Assembly (NCBI RefSeq): GCF_026262505.1
Contig: NW_026529167.1
Span: forward strand, 1-45,024
Length of the DNA stretch: 45,024 bases
Reading direction: 5' to 3'
From: Trichomonas vaginalis G3
Lineage: Eukaryota; Parabasalia; Trichomonadida; Trichomonadidae
Positions 36,526 through 45,024 of the stretch are shown piece after piece (within the stretch, counting starts at the first letter, position 1; every line of letters starts with the position of its first letter). Position numbers and translations under genes: made by a program. The notes beneath the pieces are model-generated. The model was not told the origin of the DNA, did no database searches, and was given only the letters and a program-made list of their open reading frames with translations.

Positions 36526-39500
36526 TATTGTCATAATAGAACCACTCGGACCAAGCTTTACTTTCTTCCTGACTGAGTTTTTAATCTTCTTTTTCCTTCA
36601 TTGCCACTACTTTCACTAGATGAAGTTACTTCTTCACTACTTTCACTTTGTTCTACTCTTCTCTTCTTCTTTGGTGTCGCTTTTGGTAACTTGCCCTCTG
36701 CTTCAAGTTGTTGCATCTTTGCCTCATGTTCACCTAGTATGTTGTAAATTTCCCATGTCCTTTTTCTTTGGGCTCTGGTCGCCCATCTCAGGTAACCTAT
36801 ATCCTAGAAAGATTTTGTCATAGTTTGTATTTGAGTCTTCGCTTATTGTTTGCATGACTCTTTCCTGAGTTTCCGGTTCAAGCTCTTCAAACAGAGCTTG
36901 TCCATATGGAATAAGCTCGTTTCCAAATATATGTTTTTGTAGCATTCTGGTTTTCTTTCCATGTACCAATAATATCTTTTGTGAATGGGAAAGCTTTTAC
37001 CAATGTTTCAGTCTTGCGTCATTTATTTCTGTAGTTGGTTTATTTTTGTCAAGGAACATGTTTTTCAATACTAACATTTCATTTGGTACTGTCCATTTGA
37101 GTTTTCTTAAATATTCATCCCTTCTCAGTTCATTGTCTGCAAAGTAAGTTTTTATGACATTTTGCAAACTTTCGTTTGCAAGGTCATGTACAATAGGTTC
37201 TTCTTCCTTCTCTCTCCTAACTTTCTTTCTAAACTCTTCACCAAATATACCATCTCTATGGTTCTGTGTAGTTCTTTGAGATAAATGTTCTAGAACGTCA
37301 GGTGTTATATTTCCATCAGCCATGTTCATTTCATACTGGTCCAAAATATCTGCATCTTTCATATCTTTCATGGCATTAAAGCCGCGCTGAAAATACCAGC
37401 TATATCTGGTTCACCATTCACTTCCATTGCGTCTACAACTTCTTGGAATTGTGGTTGTAAGTTTATGAACCACCTATCCGGATTAGCTTTATTGACCCCA
37501 TCTCATTGTAGTTCATAGTCTGCAGAAACAAAAGTAGGTTTGTTTCCATATTGGTTAGGTTCTGAATGAACTTTAAACAATGTTTCATTTCTATATGTTT
37601 TGTTGAAATTTAACCTTTTATTTTCACCGAGTTCAGCAAAGATTGAACGTTATATGGTCGTAAGTAAAAAGGATTATTTGTATTTGCGTACATTATCTTT
37701 CAGTACTTCCATTCTATGCTGAATATTTTCATCTGATGTTGGAGTCTTTTGTATTGTCGGTAAACATTTTGCGATATTCTTCTACTATGTCAGCCGAATT
37801 TTTCTTAGACTCTTGGAAAGATTCCATTCTCCGCATACACTTGTTGAGGGTCAAGATTTTCGGCTGTTCCAAATCTTCATCTAGTTCTGTGAAGTTAGTT
37901 TCCAAAGGAGGGATTTGTTCGTTTCCTTCAGGCTCTTCTAGCTGTTGTTGCTGAACTATTTCTTCCATGTCTGGTTGTATCTGAACTTCTTCCTGTGGAG
38001 TTTCTTGTACCTCATCTGGTGGCATTTCATAATTTCCGAGACCGTTTTAACAAGTTCCCTATCTAAGTCATTCGGACTCATAAACCTTTCTTCTTTCGTT
38101 CCGTCTCTATTTTTTACGCGTTTCATGAAGAGAGTTGAATTATCATTTAGCTCTGACACCAAATATCTCGGAGTAATTCATTCATGTCATTTAGATGATA
38201 TGCTATTAAAATCATATCCCTTAGCGAGCTTGTATTTTCCAGGTTTGAGATTATATCCATTTGATGCTGACCATAAAGCTAAATAGGTTCGGGTCAGTAT
38301 TTCCTTCCTTGAACTTTCTAATAGCTTCTTTATATCTGTCACATAAAAGTCAAGAGTATCTGGGTAACCATAATCTTCCTTTAAGCATTTTTAAGAATTC
38401 TTGGTTTCCTTTTTCTCTACTTCTTTTATGTCCTTGCTCTGTTTGTGGTTGTTGTTGTGCAGGGTTTTGAACTGTTGGTTGCTGTGCTGGTTGTGGAGGT
38501 GGTTGTTGTGCTGGTTTTGGTTGTGGTGCTGGATTTGAACTGTTTGGTTGCTGTGCAGGGTTTTTGAAACTGTTGGTTGCTGTGCTGGATTTTGAACTGT
38601 TGGTTGCTGTGCAGGGTTTTGAACTGTTGGTTTTGGTTTGTTGTGGTGCTGGATTTTGAACTGGTTGTTTGTGTTGGTTTTGGTGCATGCCTGTGTCTGT
38701 GTCCATGTGACGATGTAAATGTTTTAGGTAGTCCTGGTGCAGGTGCTTCTCTTGGAGGGTTTGGTGGTATATAAGTTCCACCAGCTGGCACATATGTTCC
38801 ATCTGCAGCATAATGTCCTACCTGACTTTTCGTTCTTAGAAAGCATTTACTAGGTCTGTTTTGGTCTGTTGTAACTCTTTTCTTGACTTTCCACAACAGT
38901 TGCTCTAACGGCGTCATAGGCACTTTTGAACTGCCTGTCTCGTTGCTGCATCTGTTATTTTCGTCATATTTTGTGCTACTTCTCTTAACTCTTTTGTCGA
39001 AACCTTCAGACTTCAGTTTCTTTCCAGATGAGAAGTCGTTCACTAGTTTCACCTTACTATGAAGAGCTTCGAAGGCATTCTAAAGTCAGCATTCATTAAA
39101 GCTTCATTTGAACTGTCTTCATCCGCTTGTATTTTTGTCTTATTGACCCTATAAGTTGGGCTGCTTTAGCGTTGGCTTGGGCATCTAACCAGTCATTATT
39201 AACTTTATATATTCTGCGCTTTTCATTGCCTTTTGCATGGCTGCGTCGTTATTTTTACTTTCTTGTGCTAAGTTTTCATACTGTACGGTTTGGTTTTGCA
39301 ACTGTAAAAGTTTTTCTGCCTTTACATTTGCTTCAACTTCTTTTTTATACTCATCGCTATCCATATATGTCTTCATGGCTTTTGTTTTATCTCTTCATCT
39401 TTCAGTACTTTATATTGAGTAGTATGGTTTTTCAAATTTATAACATCTTGTTCCATTTTTGCTACTTCTGCTGCTTTTTCTGACACTTTTTTCGCATATT

Positions 39501-39922
39501 CCTCTGTACTTAGTTCTTTCAGTTTTTCTTCTTTCTTCTTTTCTCTACGTTTAACTCATTGAGTTTCTTTGTGTGTCTGTCATATTCTAGTTTCTTTTCG
39601 TTTTCACTTATTTGTTTCTGTATGTCTATGTTTGACTTTTTGACATCTGTTATTTGATTTTTGAGTGAACTCAAATTCATTTGACTTTGAGGGTTATAAG
39701 CTGTTCCGTCTGCAGCTCCACCATAGCCTGCCATTTTCGCTAAAAGTGCCGCTCTTAAACCTCCACTCTGTGCACCAATAACTCGGTTTAAAAGCATAGG
39801 GTTGCTTGACATTTGTTGCAACATAGTGGGGTCATTCATCATTTGTTGTTGCAATTGTTGTTGTGGTGTCAGTTTTACTATTGGATGTTTCAATGCTCCT
39901 TCCTCTTACGTATATTCTTACG
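36526..39922 (-). pseudogene. Coiled-coil/PQ-rich structural-type gene, Maverick copy B (broken)
   Basis: Copy of 260-3669, including the Gln-rich N-terminal part (MNDPTMLQQMSSNPMLLNRV), the PQ repeat region (about 38430-38690, with different repeat number) and the conserved C-terminal region (KHIFGNELIPYGQALFEELE). The repeat tract has diverged by expansion and contraction. It is broken, with many breaks. Confidence 0.75.
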
Positions 39923-40169
39923 TAGCTTACGTGGCTTTTAAGTGAAGTTAAAAAGCGGTTTTGACAGATGTTTATATGACACTTTTTGTTCAGCACAAAA
40001 AACTACTCGGTCAAAGTGTTGTCAGTTTTGTAAAATAACCGTCCTATCTCATTCTATAAGGGGAAAAAGGCTTCTCAAAGTATACTTCCTTGGAACGCCT
40101 GTAACTTTTCCTGTAGCGACGATAGACCATTATTTGTCCGGACAAAGTTATACTATTTTGAGTGCTCTA

Positions 40170-40407
40170 CAAAAAAGTCAACGGCGACGACTCTCAAAAA
40201 CCGTTGTGTAAAAAGTTTTACCGTTGGACAAAAAAGTATATATAGAAAACAAAAAACGTTTATAGTTCATTCAATATTTGAGATGGAACGGTTTGCCAAC
40301 GGTAACTATTAAATAAAATAAAAAAATAGACGGGGTTACCGTTGACGAAAACGGTTCATCTCAAACTTTTCTATGAGTGGTCCGAAAAAAACAGTTCATT
40401 TTTCATA
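40170..40407 (+). promoter_or_regulatory. Cluster of CAACGG/CCGTTG sites upstream of the 398-aa gene
   Basis: At least five CCGTTG or CAACGG strings lie at about 40177, 40201, 40221, 40299 and 40338, plus two AACGGTT variants. They fit the MYB-type site YAAC(G/T)G; MYB-family regulators are abundant in Trichomonas. A TCATTTTTCATA initiator-like string ends directly before the ATG at 40408. Function is inferred from motif density only. Confidence 0.4.
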
Positions 40408-41604
40408 ATGGAAGGAAGAACAAGTGTCGCAAACAATTCGTCGACTACCTCTGCAGTTAAAGTTCCTACAACTTATGTCTCACCATTCTCAAAACCCTTA
40501 CGACCTCCTATAATACCAAAGCAACCTCCTCATACAATTCAAGACAAATTGTCCAACAATTTGAGTTCTTCTTCTTCTCAAAACACAACAGAAACATCTG
40601 AAACAGATGTCCAAACAGCACCAGAACAAGTTTCACATAGTTTTACAATTCAAGACAAATTGTCCAACAATTTGAGTTCTTCTTCTTCTCAAAACACAAC
40701 AGAAACATCTGAAACAGATGTACAACCAATAGAACAAGATATAGTCTCTCAAACTACAAGTATGTTAACAAGAGCACAATTTCAAGATTTAATTTCTCTT
40801 GAACAATATTCGAGTAACGAAATACAAAGCGACGACTGTAACCTCTCGCTACCCGAATCCATTCAAAGAAAATACGCCATGAAAAGACTGAAATTGTTGT
40901 ATAAACTTCTTAACAATTGGGGGGTCGAAGACAACACAGATTATAGTGAAATGTTTAACAAAGTCATAGAATCTCTTAAACCAATTGAAAACGACATAAA
41001 AAATCCCGGTGTTCTTGTAGACCTTTTCGCCTCAAAATTACCAGTTACAACTAATCTAATAGCAACACAAGCTATAGAGCAATTTATTTTATGTTTTCCC
41101 AAGCAATATAGACAACACCTGAGGGAAACAAGAATAGGAAAATTTCAATTGGTGTATCCTACAACATACAACTATTACGAAGAAGCAAATGAATATGGAG
41201 AACTCTCATTCCATTTCACACTTTCAGTTCCTGAGGGAGAAGAAAAAGCAATCTATCATGTACAATCTCTTGCAGGATGTGAAGGAAAACCTCACATAAT
41301 AACTACTGTTGCAATTGACAAACCTGCAAGAGTCGAAGACGATGTTTTGTTCGCGTCCATTGCTGGTTTTGGCATGGGAGAACCAATTCCAATTTCCCAT
41401 TTCACAGAATACTCAGCACAACATTTTCAAAATGTAGAATTCGTGTTCTACGACCATCAAAAGTTCCTGCTAACAAAACCAAAGAAACAATTTGTCTCAA
41501 TATTTGTTGCTGGTCATGTGGCTGACAAAGAGCCATCAGATACTGACTATGAAGAAGAGGAGGAGGAAGAAGAAAACGATAGCGATGTCGTTCTTATCGA
41601 ATAA
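40408..41604 (+). CDS. Acidic-tailed protein of unknown function, 398 aa, next to the Maverick end
   Basis: The ATG at 40408 (MEGRTSVANNSSTTSAVKV) is chosen because the upstream part of the frame has no ATG and an initiator-like string precedes it. The N-terminal 115 residues are Ser/Thr/Pro-rich and carry a perfect 77-bp direct duplication (40534-40610 and 40645-40721) encoding TIQDKLSNNLSSSSSQNTTE and what follows. The remainder is a folded-looking region with LPESIQRKYAMKRLKLLYKL and KPARVEDDVLFASIAGFGMG, ending in a Glu/Asp run (EEEEEEEENDSD). Codons resemble the Maverick genes (GAC, AGA), so it may be the element's outermost gene. No family recognised. It looks whole. Confidence 0.65.
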   Translation: MEGRTSVANNSSTTSAVKVPTTYVSPFSKPLRPPIIPKQPPHTIQDKLSNNLSSSSSQNTTETSETDVQTAPEQVSHSFTIQDKLSNNLSSSSSQNTTETSETDVQPIEQDIVSQTTSMLTRAQFQDLISLEQYSSNEIQSDDCNLSLPESIQRKYAMKRLKLLYKLLNNWGVEDNTDYSEMFNKVIESLKPIENDIKNPGVLVDLFASKLPVTTNLIATQAIEQFILCFPKQYRQHLRETRIGKFQLVYPTTYNYYEEANEYGELSFHFTLSVPEGEEKAIYHVQSLAGCEGKPHIITTVAIDKPARVEDDVLFASIAGFGMGEPIPISHFTEYSAQHFQNVEFVFYDHQKFLLTKPKKQFVSIFVAGHVADKEPSDTDYEEEEEEEENDSDVVLIE

Positions 41605-41657
41605 AAACTTTAATTTTTTACTATATAATTTTTTTAGTTCTCCTCTAGGTTTTTTTA

Positions 41658-41690
41658 GGGGCTAGAGGGCACGAAGTGCCTGGAAGCCCC
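41658..41690. repeat. GC-rich hairpin repeat, copy 3
   Basis: GGGGCTAGAGGGCACGAAGT then GCCTGGAAGCCCC, nearly identical to 23297-23328. GGGGCT pairs with AGCCCC, and GGCAC with GTGCC. It lies just beyond the 398-aa gene, as copies 1-2 lie just beyond the methyltransferase gene, so it may mark Maverick outer borders. Confidence 0.65.
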
Positions 41691-41847
41691 ACTCACCTGA
41701 CCTGGATTATTAACATAATCTGAACTTACTTAAATTTTGGTGTAATTTCCATAATTTTATAATTTATGCCAAAACCGTTATTTTTGAGAGAACTAATAAT
41801 TTAGTTTGTTAAAATTTCACGTGTAAATTGATTGAAATAGAATTCTA

Positions 41848-41894
41848 ATCATTCTTCCCAAAATTGAGTTAAACTCAATTTTGGGAAGAATGAT
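41848..41894. repeat. Perfect 47-bp palindrome
   Basis: Two 23-bp arms (ATCATTCTTCCCAAAATTGA plus GTT and its exact reverse complement) surround a single A. No mismatch. It is non-coding, and lies between the GC-rich hairpin and the beta-helix gene. The stretch 41605-42156 otherwise holds nothing recognisable. Confidence 0.85.
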
Positions 41895-42156
41895 GTTAAT
41901 TTATGTCAAACAGAAATCTTTGATAAGATTTTTCATATAATTGTTTGTATATTATTATTACAATATTATTTAATTCATGTTGTAAATTGAATACAAAATC
42001 TTTGACAGAATTTAAAAGTATTTTTATCGATTATTCGGTGTATTTCTAAATATCATTTTTGATGGTTTGGTTTACATCTATTTCAATTTTTTGATTTTCT
42101 TTCAAAATTGTACATTCTTTTCAATCTCAGTGGTTTTTCTGAATTTATTTAAAATA

Positions 42157-43149
42157 ATGTTTTTCTTTATTTATGGGAGAAGAGAGTCTCTTCGTTTCTC
42201 AGGCCCATCAACTGATGTATGGACAACATTCTATACTGAAACGAGCACATATACATATGTTAATACAAGTGGAAGCCTTTCTGGACAAAATACAAATTAT
42301 TTTGTTGAATCTGTTTTATTCGATAACTTCATTGACGCTAGCATCATTGACTTGACTTCATACGTAACCACAACAAAAACTCATATTGCAACTTCTTCAT
42401 TTATAAAATGTTCTAACTCCCAAAACGGTAGATGTATAACTTTTGGTTCATCAGGAAATTTTGTTCAGTATAGACTCTGTGGTTTTGCAATTTCTTCATT
42501 AGCTGAAAAAGGAGTTTATTCATATGTTTGTCAGGATTCTAGAGCTGTTACAAAAAATTATATTGTAGAATCATCGCTCACTAAAATCTCTGGTGAAGGA
42601 ATAGGCATTTTATATCATGATTATGGTGCAATTCGAGCTTTATCTAGCAATATATCTGATTCTAATATAGGAGGCTCTGCAAATTATGTACTTTCTAATC
42701 CATATAGATCCGATACAGCGTTGGTCGGCTGGTGCCAATTCAAAAATAATGCCGCACAAATTATGTGTTGTTTTGAACATCAAAATAATTTCCATCGTCT
42801 TTCATTATGCAATGTTCTTGATAATACAATTCGAGCTGATAAATTAATTTTATCGCAAGCTACAAGTCTGAATATAAACCAATGCTATTTTAAAGGAAAT
42901 AGGGCGACTAAATTTATATTATATGGGGAAAGTTTATTCAAATTACAAGAATCTCATTTTGAAGATAATACATTTTATTTAAATGCAAGGAATGAAAACT
43001 CACTCCAAATGACTCAAATTATTTTTCCGTCTACCTATTCTTCTTGTATAAATCTATTTGAACGTCTAAGGCTACCAGATAAAACTAAAGCTGTAGATAA
43101 CCCAAGAAATTCAATCATCCGAATTTATTCAGTTTATTTATTTTTCTGA
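42157..43149 (+). CDS. Beta-helix-like trichomonad surface protein family member, 330 aa
   Basis: The first in-frame ATG is at 42157 (MFFFIYGRRESLRFSGPSTD). The frame is open 90 bp further up, but that part is AT-rich and has no ATG. The body is built of repeated beta-strand units with Asn/Ser/Cys ladders such as SSFIKCSNSQNGRCITFGSS, LSLCNVLDNTIRA and INQCYFKGNRATKFI. These are typical of right-handed parallel beta-helix (Pmp-like) proteins, which form large gene families in T. vaginalis. I see no C-terminal membrane anchor, and the N-terminus lacks a clear signal peptide, so this may be a truncated family member. Codon use is host-like (GAT, AAT). Confidence 0.55.
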   Translation: MFFFIYGRRESLRFSGPSTDVWTTFYTETSTYTYVNTSGSLSGQNTNYFVESVLFDNFIDASIIDLTSYVTTTKTHIATSSFIKCSNSQNGRCITFGSSGNFVQYRLCGFAISSLAEKGVYSYVCQDSRAVTKNYIVESSLTKISGEGIGILYHDYGAIRALSSNISDSNIGGSANYVLSNPYRSDTALVGWCQFKNNAAQIMCCFEHQNNFHRLSLCNVLDNTIRADKLILSQATSLNINQCYFKGNRATKFILYGESLFKLQESHFEDNTFYLNARNENSLQMTQIIFPSTYSSCINLFERLRLPDKTKAVDNPRNSIIRIYSVYLFF

Positions 43150-43344
43150 ATTTATTTCAGTTAACTGAAACATTTTATTGTTCTTTTGTAAATGATTTAT
43201 TTTTACCATCAGATGAATAGTTAAAAAAAAGATTTTAAATCAAAAACGTAAAATAAACCGTGCCTCATATATCTAGAGAGTTGTACGGGCTTTGATAACG
43301 CGAAATTCGAGGTTCAAACGCTTGAGAATATGCAGCTTTGATTG

Positions 43345-44232
43345 TTACTTTGCTGAAGAAGTAACACTGCCACCACAGCTACTTTTTCCTTTCAAGACGA
43401 TGTTGAATGCCTCAAGAAGAGCCTGGTCTTCGATGCCGGATCCCTTCTGTGTGTTTTGGCAAACACCAGCGAGAGAATCCATGATTCCAATGACGGTTTT
43501 TTCTGGTTCGTCTACGCCGGCGAGGATCTTCTTGATGTCAGCAGAGATCTTAGCGAGCTGCTGTGTGACGTTCTCCCCGAGATCTGCGTACTTGTTGGAA
43601 TTGGCTGATGGATGTTCCTTGGTGTGGAACATGATCTTGATTGTACCCTTGGAAAGGGCTGATCTGAGAGAAAGAACTTGGAGAGCCCATTCTCTGGACA
43701 TTGATGATGTACGCTCCTGGGCGGCCTGGAGTTGGGAGTCGACCTTGGAAGCGACTGTCATGAGTGGCTTGAGGGCAGCACGGAGACGCTTTGTGACGGC
43801 ATCGTTCATGGCTTCTTCGCGATGAGCGATTTCGACGGCTTCGTTGACTACCTTGATGGCTGTGGATAACTCGTTCTCGAGGGATCGCTTGGCCTCTGCG
43901 GATATGTGGGCCCAGTCTTCTCTGAGGAGGAATCTGTTCCTGAGGATTGTGAGGATGGACTTGAATGAGTTGACGATGTTGGAAACGCCAGTTGTGAGCA
44001 TATTCTGGTTGGAATGTGTTGTCATCGTGGCAGATGCGCGGAGAATCTGTTCGACAGCAGCCTTCATTGCCTTCGCGTAGTTGACCATTGCAGTAGCTGT
44101 CTTCTTGTTGTCCTTGGCTGCAGCTGCTGTGAAGAAGGCCTTCTCCTGGTCGATTGCGGCGTTGCCAAGCTTGCCGAGCTGCTGGATCTGCTCTACAAGT
44201 GTGGCGTTGATGTCGGATGGAACTGGAAGCAC
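43345..44232 (-). CDS. All-helical host protein, 5' end missing, 295 codons visible
   Basis: The frame is strongly codon-biased (AAG, CTC, GTC, GCC; GC content well above surroundings), as in highly expressed trichomonad genes. It starts without an ATG: a stop lies seven codons upstream of the first confidently coding stretch (LPVPSDINATLVEQIQQLGK), and a repeat begins about 90 bp further. The gene is therefore probably truncated at its 5' end. The product is Ala/Leu/Lys-rich and predicted all-helical (MVNYAKAMKAAVEQILRASA, EAKRSLENELSTAIKVVNEA), ending GSVTSSAK. The helix pattern recalls vinculin/talin-type bundles, but this is a weak impression, and other helical bundle families are possible. 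Confidence 0.6.
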   Translation of the reverse strand: MLPVPSDINATLVEQIQQLGKLGNAAIDQEKAFFTAAAAKDNKKTATAMVNYAKAMKAAVEQILRASATMTTHSNQNMLTTGVSNIVNSFKSILTILRNRFLLREDWAHISAEAKRSLENELSTAIKVVNEAVEIAHREEAMNDAVTKRLRAALKPLMTVASKVDSQLQAAQERTSSMSREWALQVLSLRSALSKGTIKIMFHTKEHPSANSNKYADLGENVTQQLAKISADIKKILAGVDEPEKTVIGIMDSLAGVCQNTQKGSGIEDQALLEAFNIVLKGKSSCGGSVTSSAK

Positions 44233-44321
44233 TGTGAAGTGCTGTATCTAAGAACAAAGAACTAAAAAAAAATAAAAATAAAAAATTTAATCGCGAAATT
44301 TGATAAAAGTTTATCAACTAT

Positions 44322-44800
44322 TTAAGGGTGCAGACGAGAGGATCATGTAAACTTCAGAATTTAGAACCTTATTTTTAGGCATTATCTTGGCTACCTATTT
44401 AGGCTCGAAAAGCAAAAAATATCAAAAAATACAACTTGACTCCATTATGACCCTTTCATGGAGGTAGTTTTTATCCGCTAGTATTTTCCCTTTGAATCTC
44501 TTTACAATTCGAAATCAAATTCAAATCTCAGTAGAAGAAAGGAAGAATCGACTTACTACGGTTGTAATACGAATAAATACATATATTTAATTATTTTTAT
44601 TTACATAATAATTGTTTGAAGCTCATATTCCATCAAATTTTTAAATAAAAACATTAAAATGTTGAAAATGTTCATATATTTTAATAGGGTTTTGGCACTT
44701 TATTGAGGAATTACTACATACATAGTCGAACTGAACTTGATATTTTGAAATTTAAATTATTTATCAAAATTAAAATTTAACTTGAAATGTATAATTATTT
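44322..44800 (+). repeat. 479-bp dispersed repeat, copy 2
   Basis: Starts TTAAGGGTGCAGACGAGAGG and matches 25641-26119 with one visible difference (T/G near the end). It is bounded on the right by TTTTAAGGGTTTCG. It lies directly upstream of the 5'-truncated host gene and may have removed its start. Confidence 0.8.
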
Positions 44801-45024
44801 TAAGGGTTTCGTTTTGCTAAAATTGTCACTTTTATAGCATATTTGTTTTTGGATGTTTTGCGAAACCAAAAAAAAAAACTATGATATACAATGTGTGTGT
44901 AAAGAAAATACTTTATTTACTAGTTAAAAAATCATTTGGTATTGATCAAGTTATTTTTTCTGGATAAGATATTATATGGATAATTGGATAGAAAATACAT
45001 TATATTAATCTTGTAACCTGGTTT
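44801..45024. other. AT-rich non-coding end of window
   Basis: AAGGGTTTCGTTTTGCTAAAA (first 20 bases also at 27171) is partly mirrored by GTTTTGCGAAACC at 44857, a weak inverted repeat. Nothing else is recognised. Confidence 0.5.

Larger units (their letters stand above)
32515..40330 (-). mobile_element. Maverick copy B, inverted partial copy of the first 7.7 kb of copy A
   Basis: From about 40200 down to 32515 the sequence is the reverse complement of copy A bases 1-7727, gene by gene, with stretches of over 100 identical bases (for example copy A 3300-3415). Homology stops abruptly inside the SF3 helicase gene, where the older remnant begins. The outer end continues to about 40330 beyond what copy A shows in this window. 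It is heavily broken, with twenty or more breaks, although base identity stays high. It is a young, incomplete and non-functional copy. Confidence 0.85.

Noticed and set aside
44233-44275. Possible intron 3' end upstream of the helical host gene
   Set aside because: A T-rich tract followed by TTCTTAG is present on the minus strand, but the conserved trichomonad branch/acceptor motif (ACTAACACACAG) is absent.
43550-44317. 255-codon frame antiparallel phase partner of the helical host gene
   Set aside because: It is a shadow made possible by the codon bias of the real frame (43345-44232); its Arg/His/Ser composition is unlike a folded protein.

Overview
The window looks like trichomonad parasite DNA, most likely Trichomonas vaginalis or a close relative. 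It is AT-rich and I see no introns. Two host-like genes have TCA-type initiator sequences a short way upstream of their ATG. One host gene (43.3-44.2 kb) has the strongly biased, GC-richer codon use seen in trichomonad housekeeping genes. Most of the rest is Maverick/Polinton DNA, which is extremely abundant in T. vaginalis. The species call is inference from these traits, not from a match.

Layout. (1) 1 to about 23.34 kb: a long Maverick, copy A, cut by the left window edge. It carries a coiled-coil/PQ-rich virion-type gene, a capsid-like gene, a penton-like gene, an SF3 helicase, a packaging-type ATPase, KilA-N accessory genes, protein-primed DNA polymerase B, a DDE integrase, a phage-type fibre, two paralogous beta-rich genes, several very small genes and an N6-adenine DNA methyltransferase. 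Most genes are open and about ten breaks are visible, so it reads as a young but broken element. (2) 23.39-24.31 kb: an Asn/Ser/Lys-rich gene with its own host-type initiator. (3) 24.36-27.2 kb: nested, TTAA-bounded repeat modules with 515-bp inverted arms and a run of alternating palindromes; 27.2-28.0 kb holds nothing recognised. (4) 28.05-32.5 kb: a decayed remnant of a different Maverick lineage with its own capsid-like gene. (5) About 32.5-40.3 kb: Maverick copy B, an inverted, heavily broken copy of the first 7.7 kb of copy A, joined abruptly to the older remnant. (6) 40.4-41.6 kb: an acidic 398-residue gene next to the element end. (7) 41.6-45.0 kb: host sequence with a perfect 47-bp palindrome, a beta-helix-like surface-protein gene, a 5'-truncated all-helical gene, and a second copy of a 479-bp repeat.

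How it fits together. Copy A has the parts expected of a virus-like self-synthesising element: polymerase, helicase and integrase for replication and insertion; ATPase, capsid-like and penton-like proteins for a particle; a fibre and small amphipathic proteins that could be particle components; and a methyltransferase that could mark its DNA. Its genes are packed very tightly. Three divergent pairs share only 17-18 bp, and most starts follow a TTTTTAT/TTTTTAC motif. Between 10 and 13 kb the accessory genes share a duplicated 5' leader and a recurring 3' hairpin, which suggests cassette exchange. All functional statements for the Maverick parts refer to fossil or near-fossil copies.
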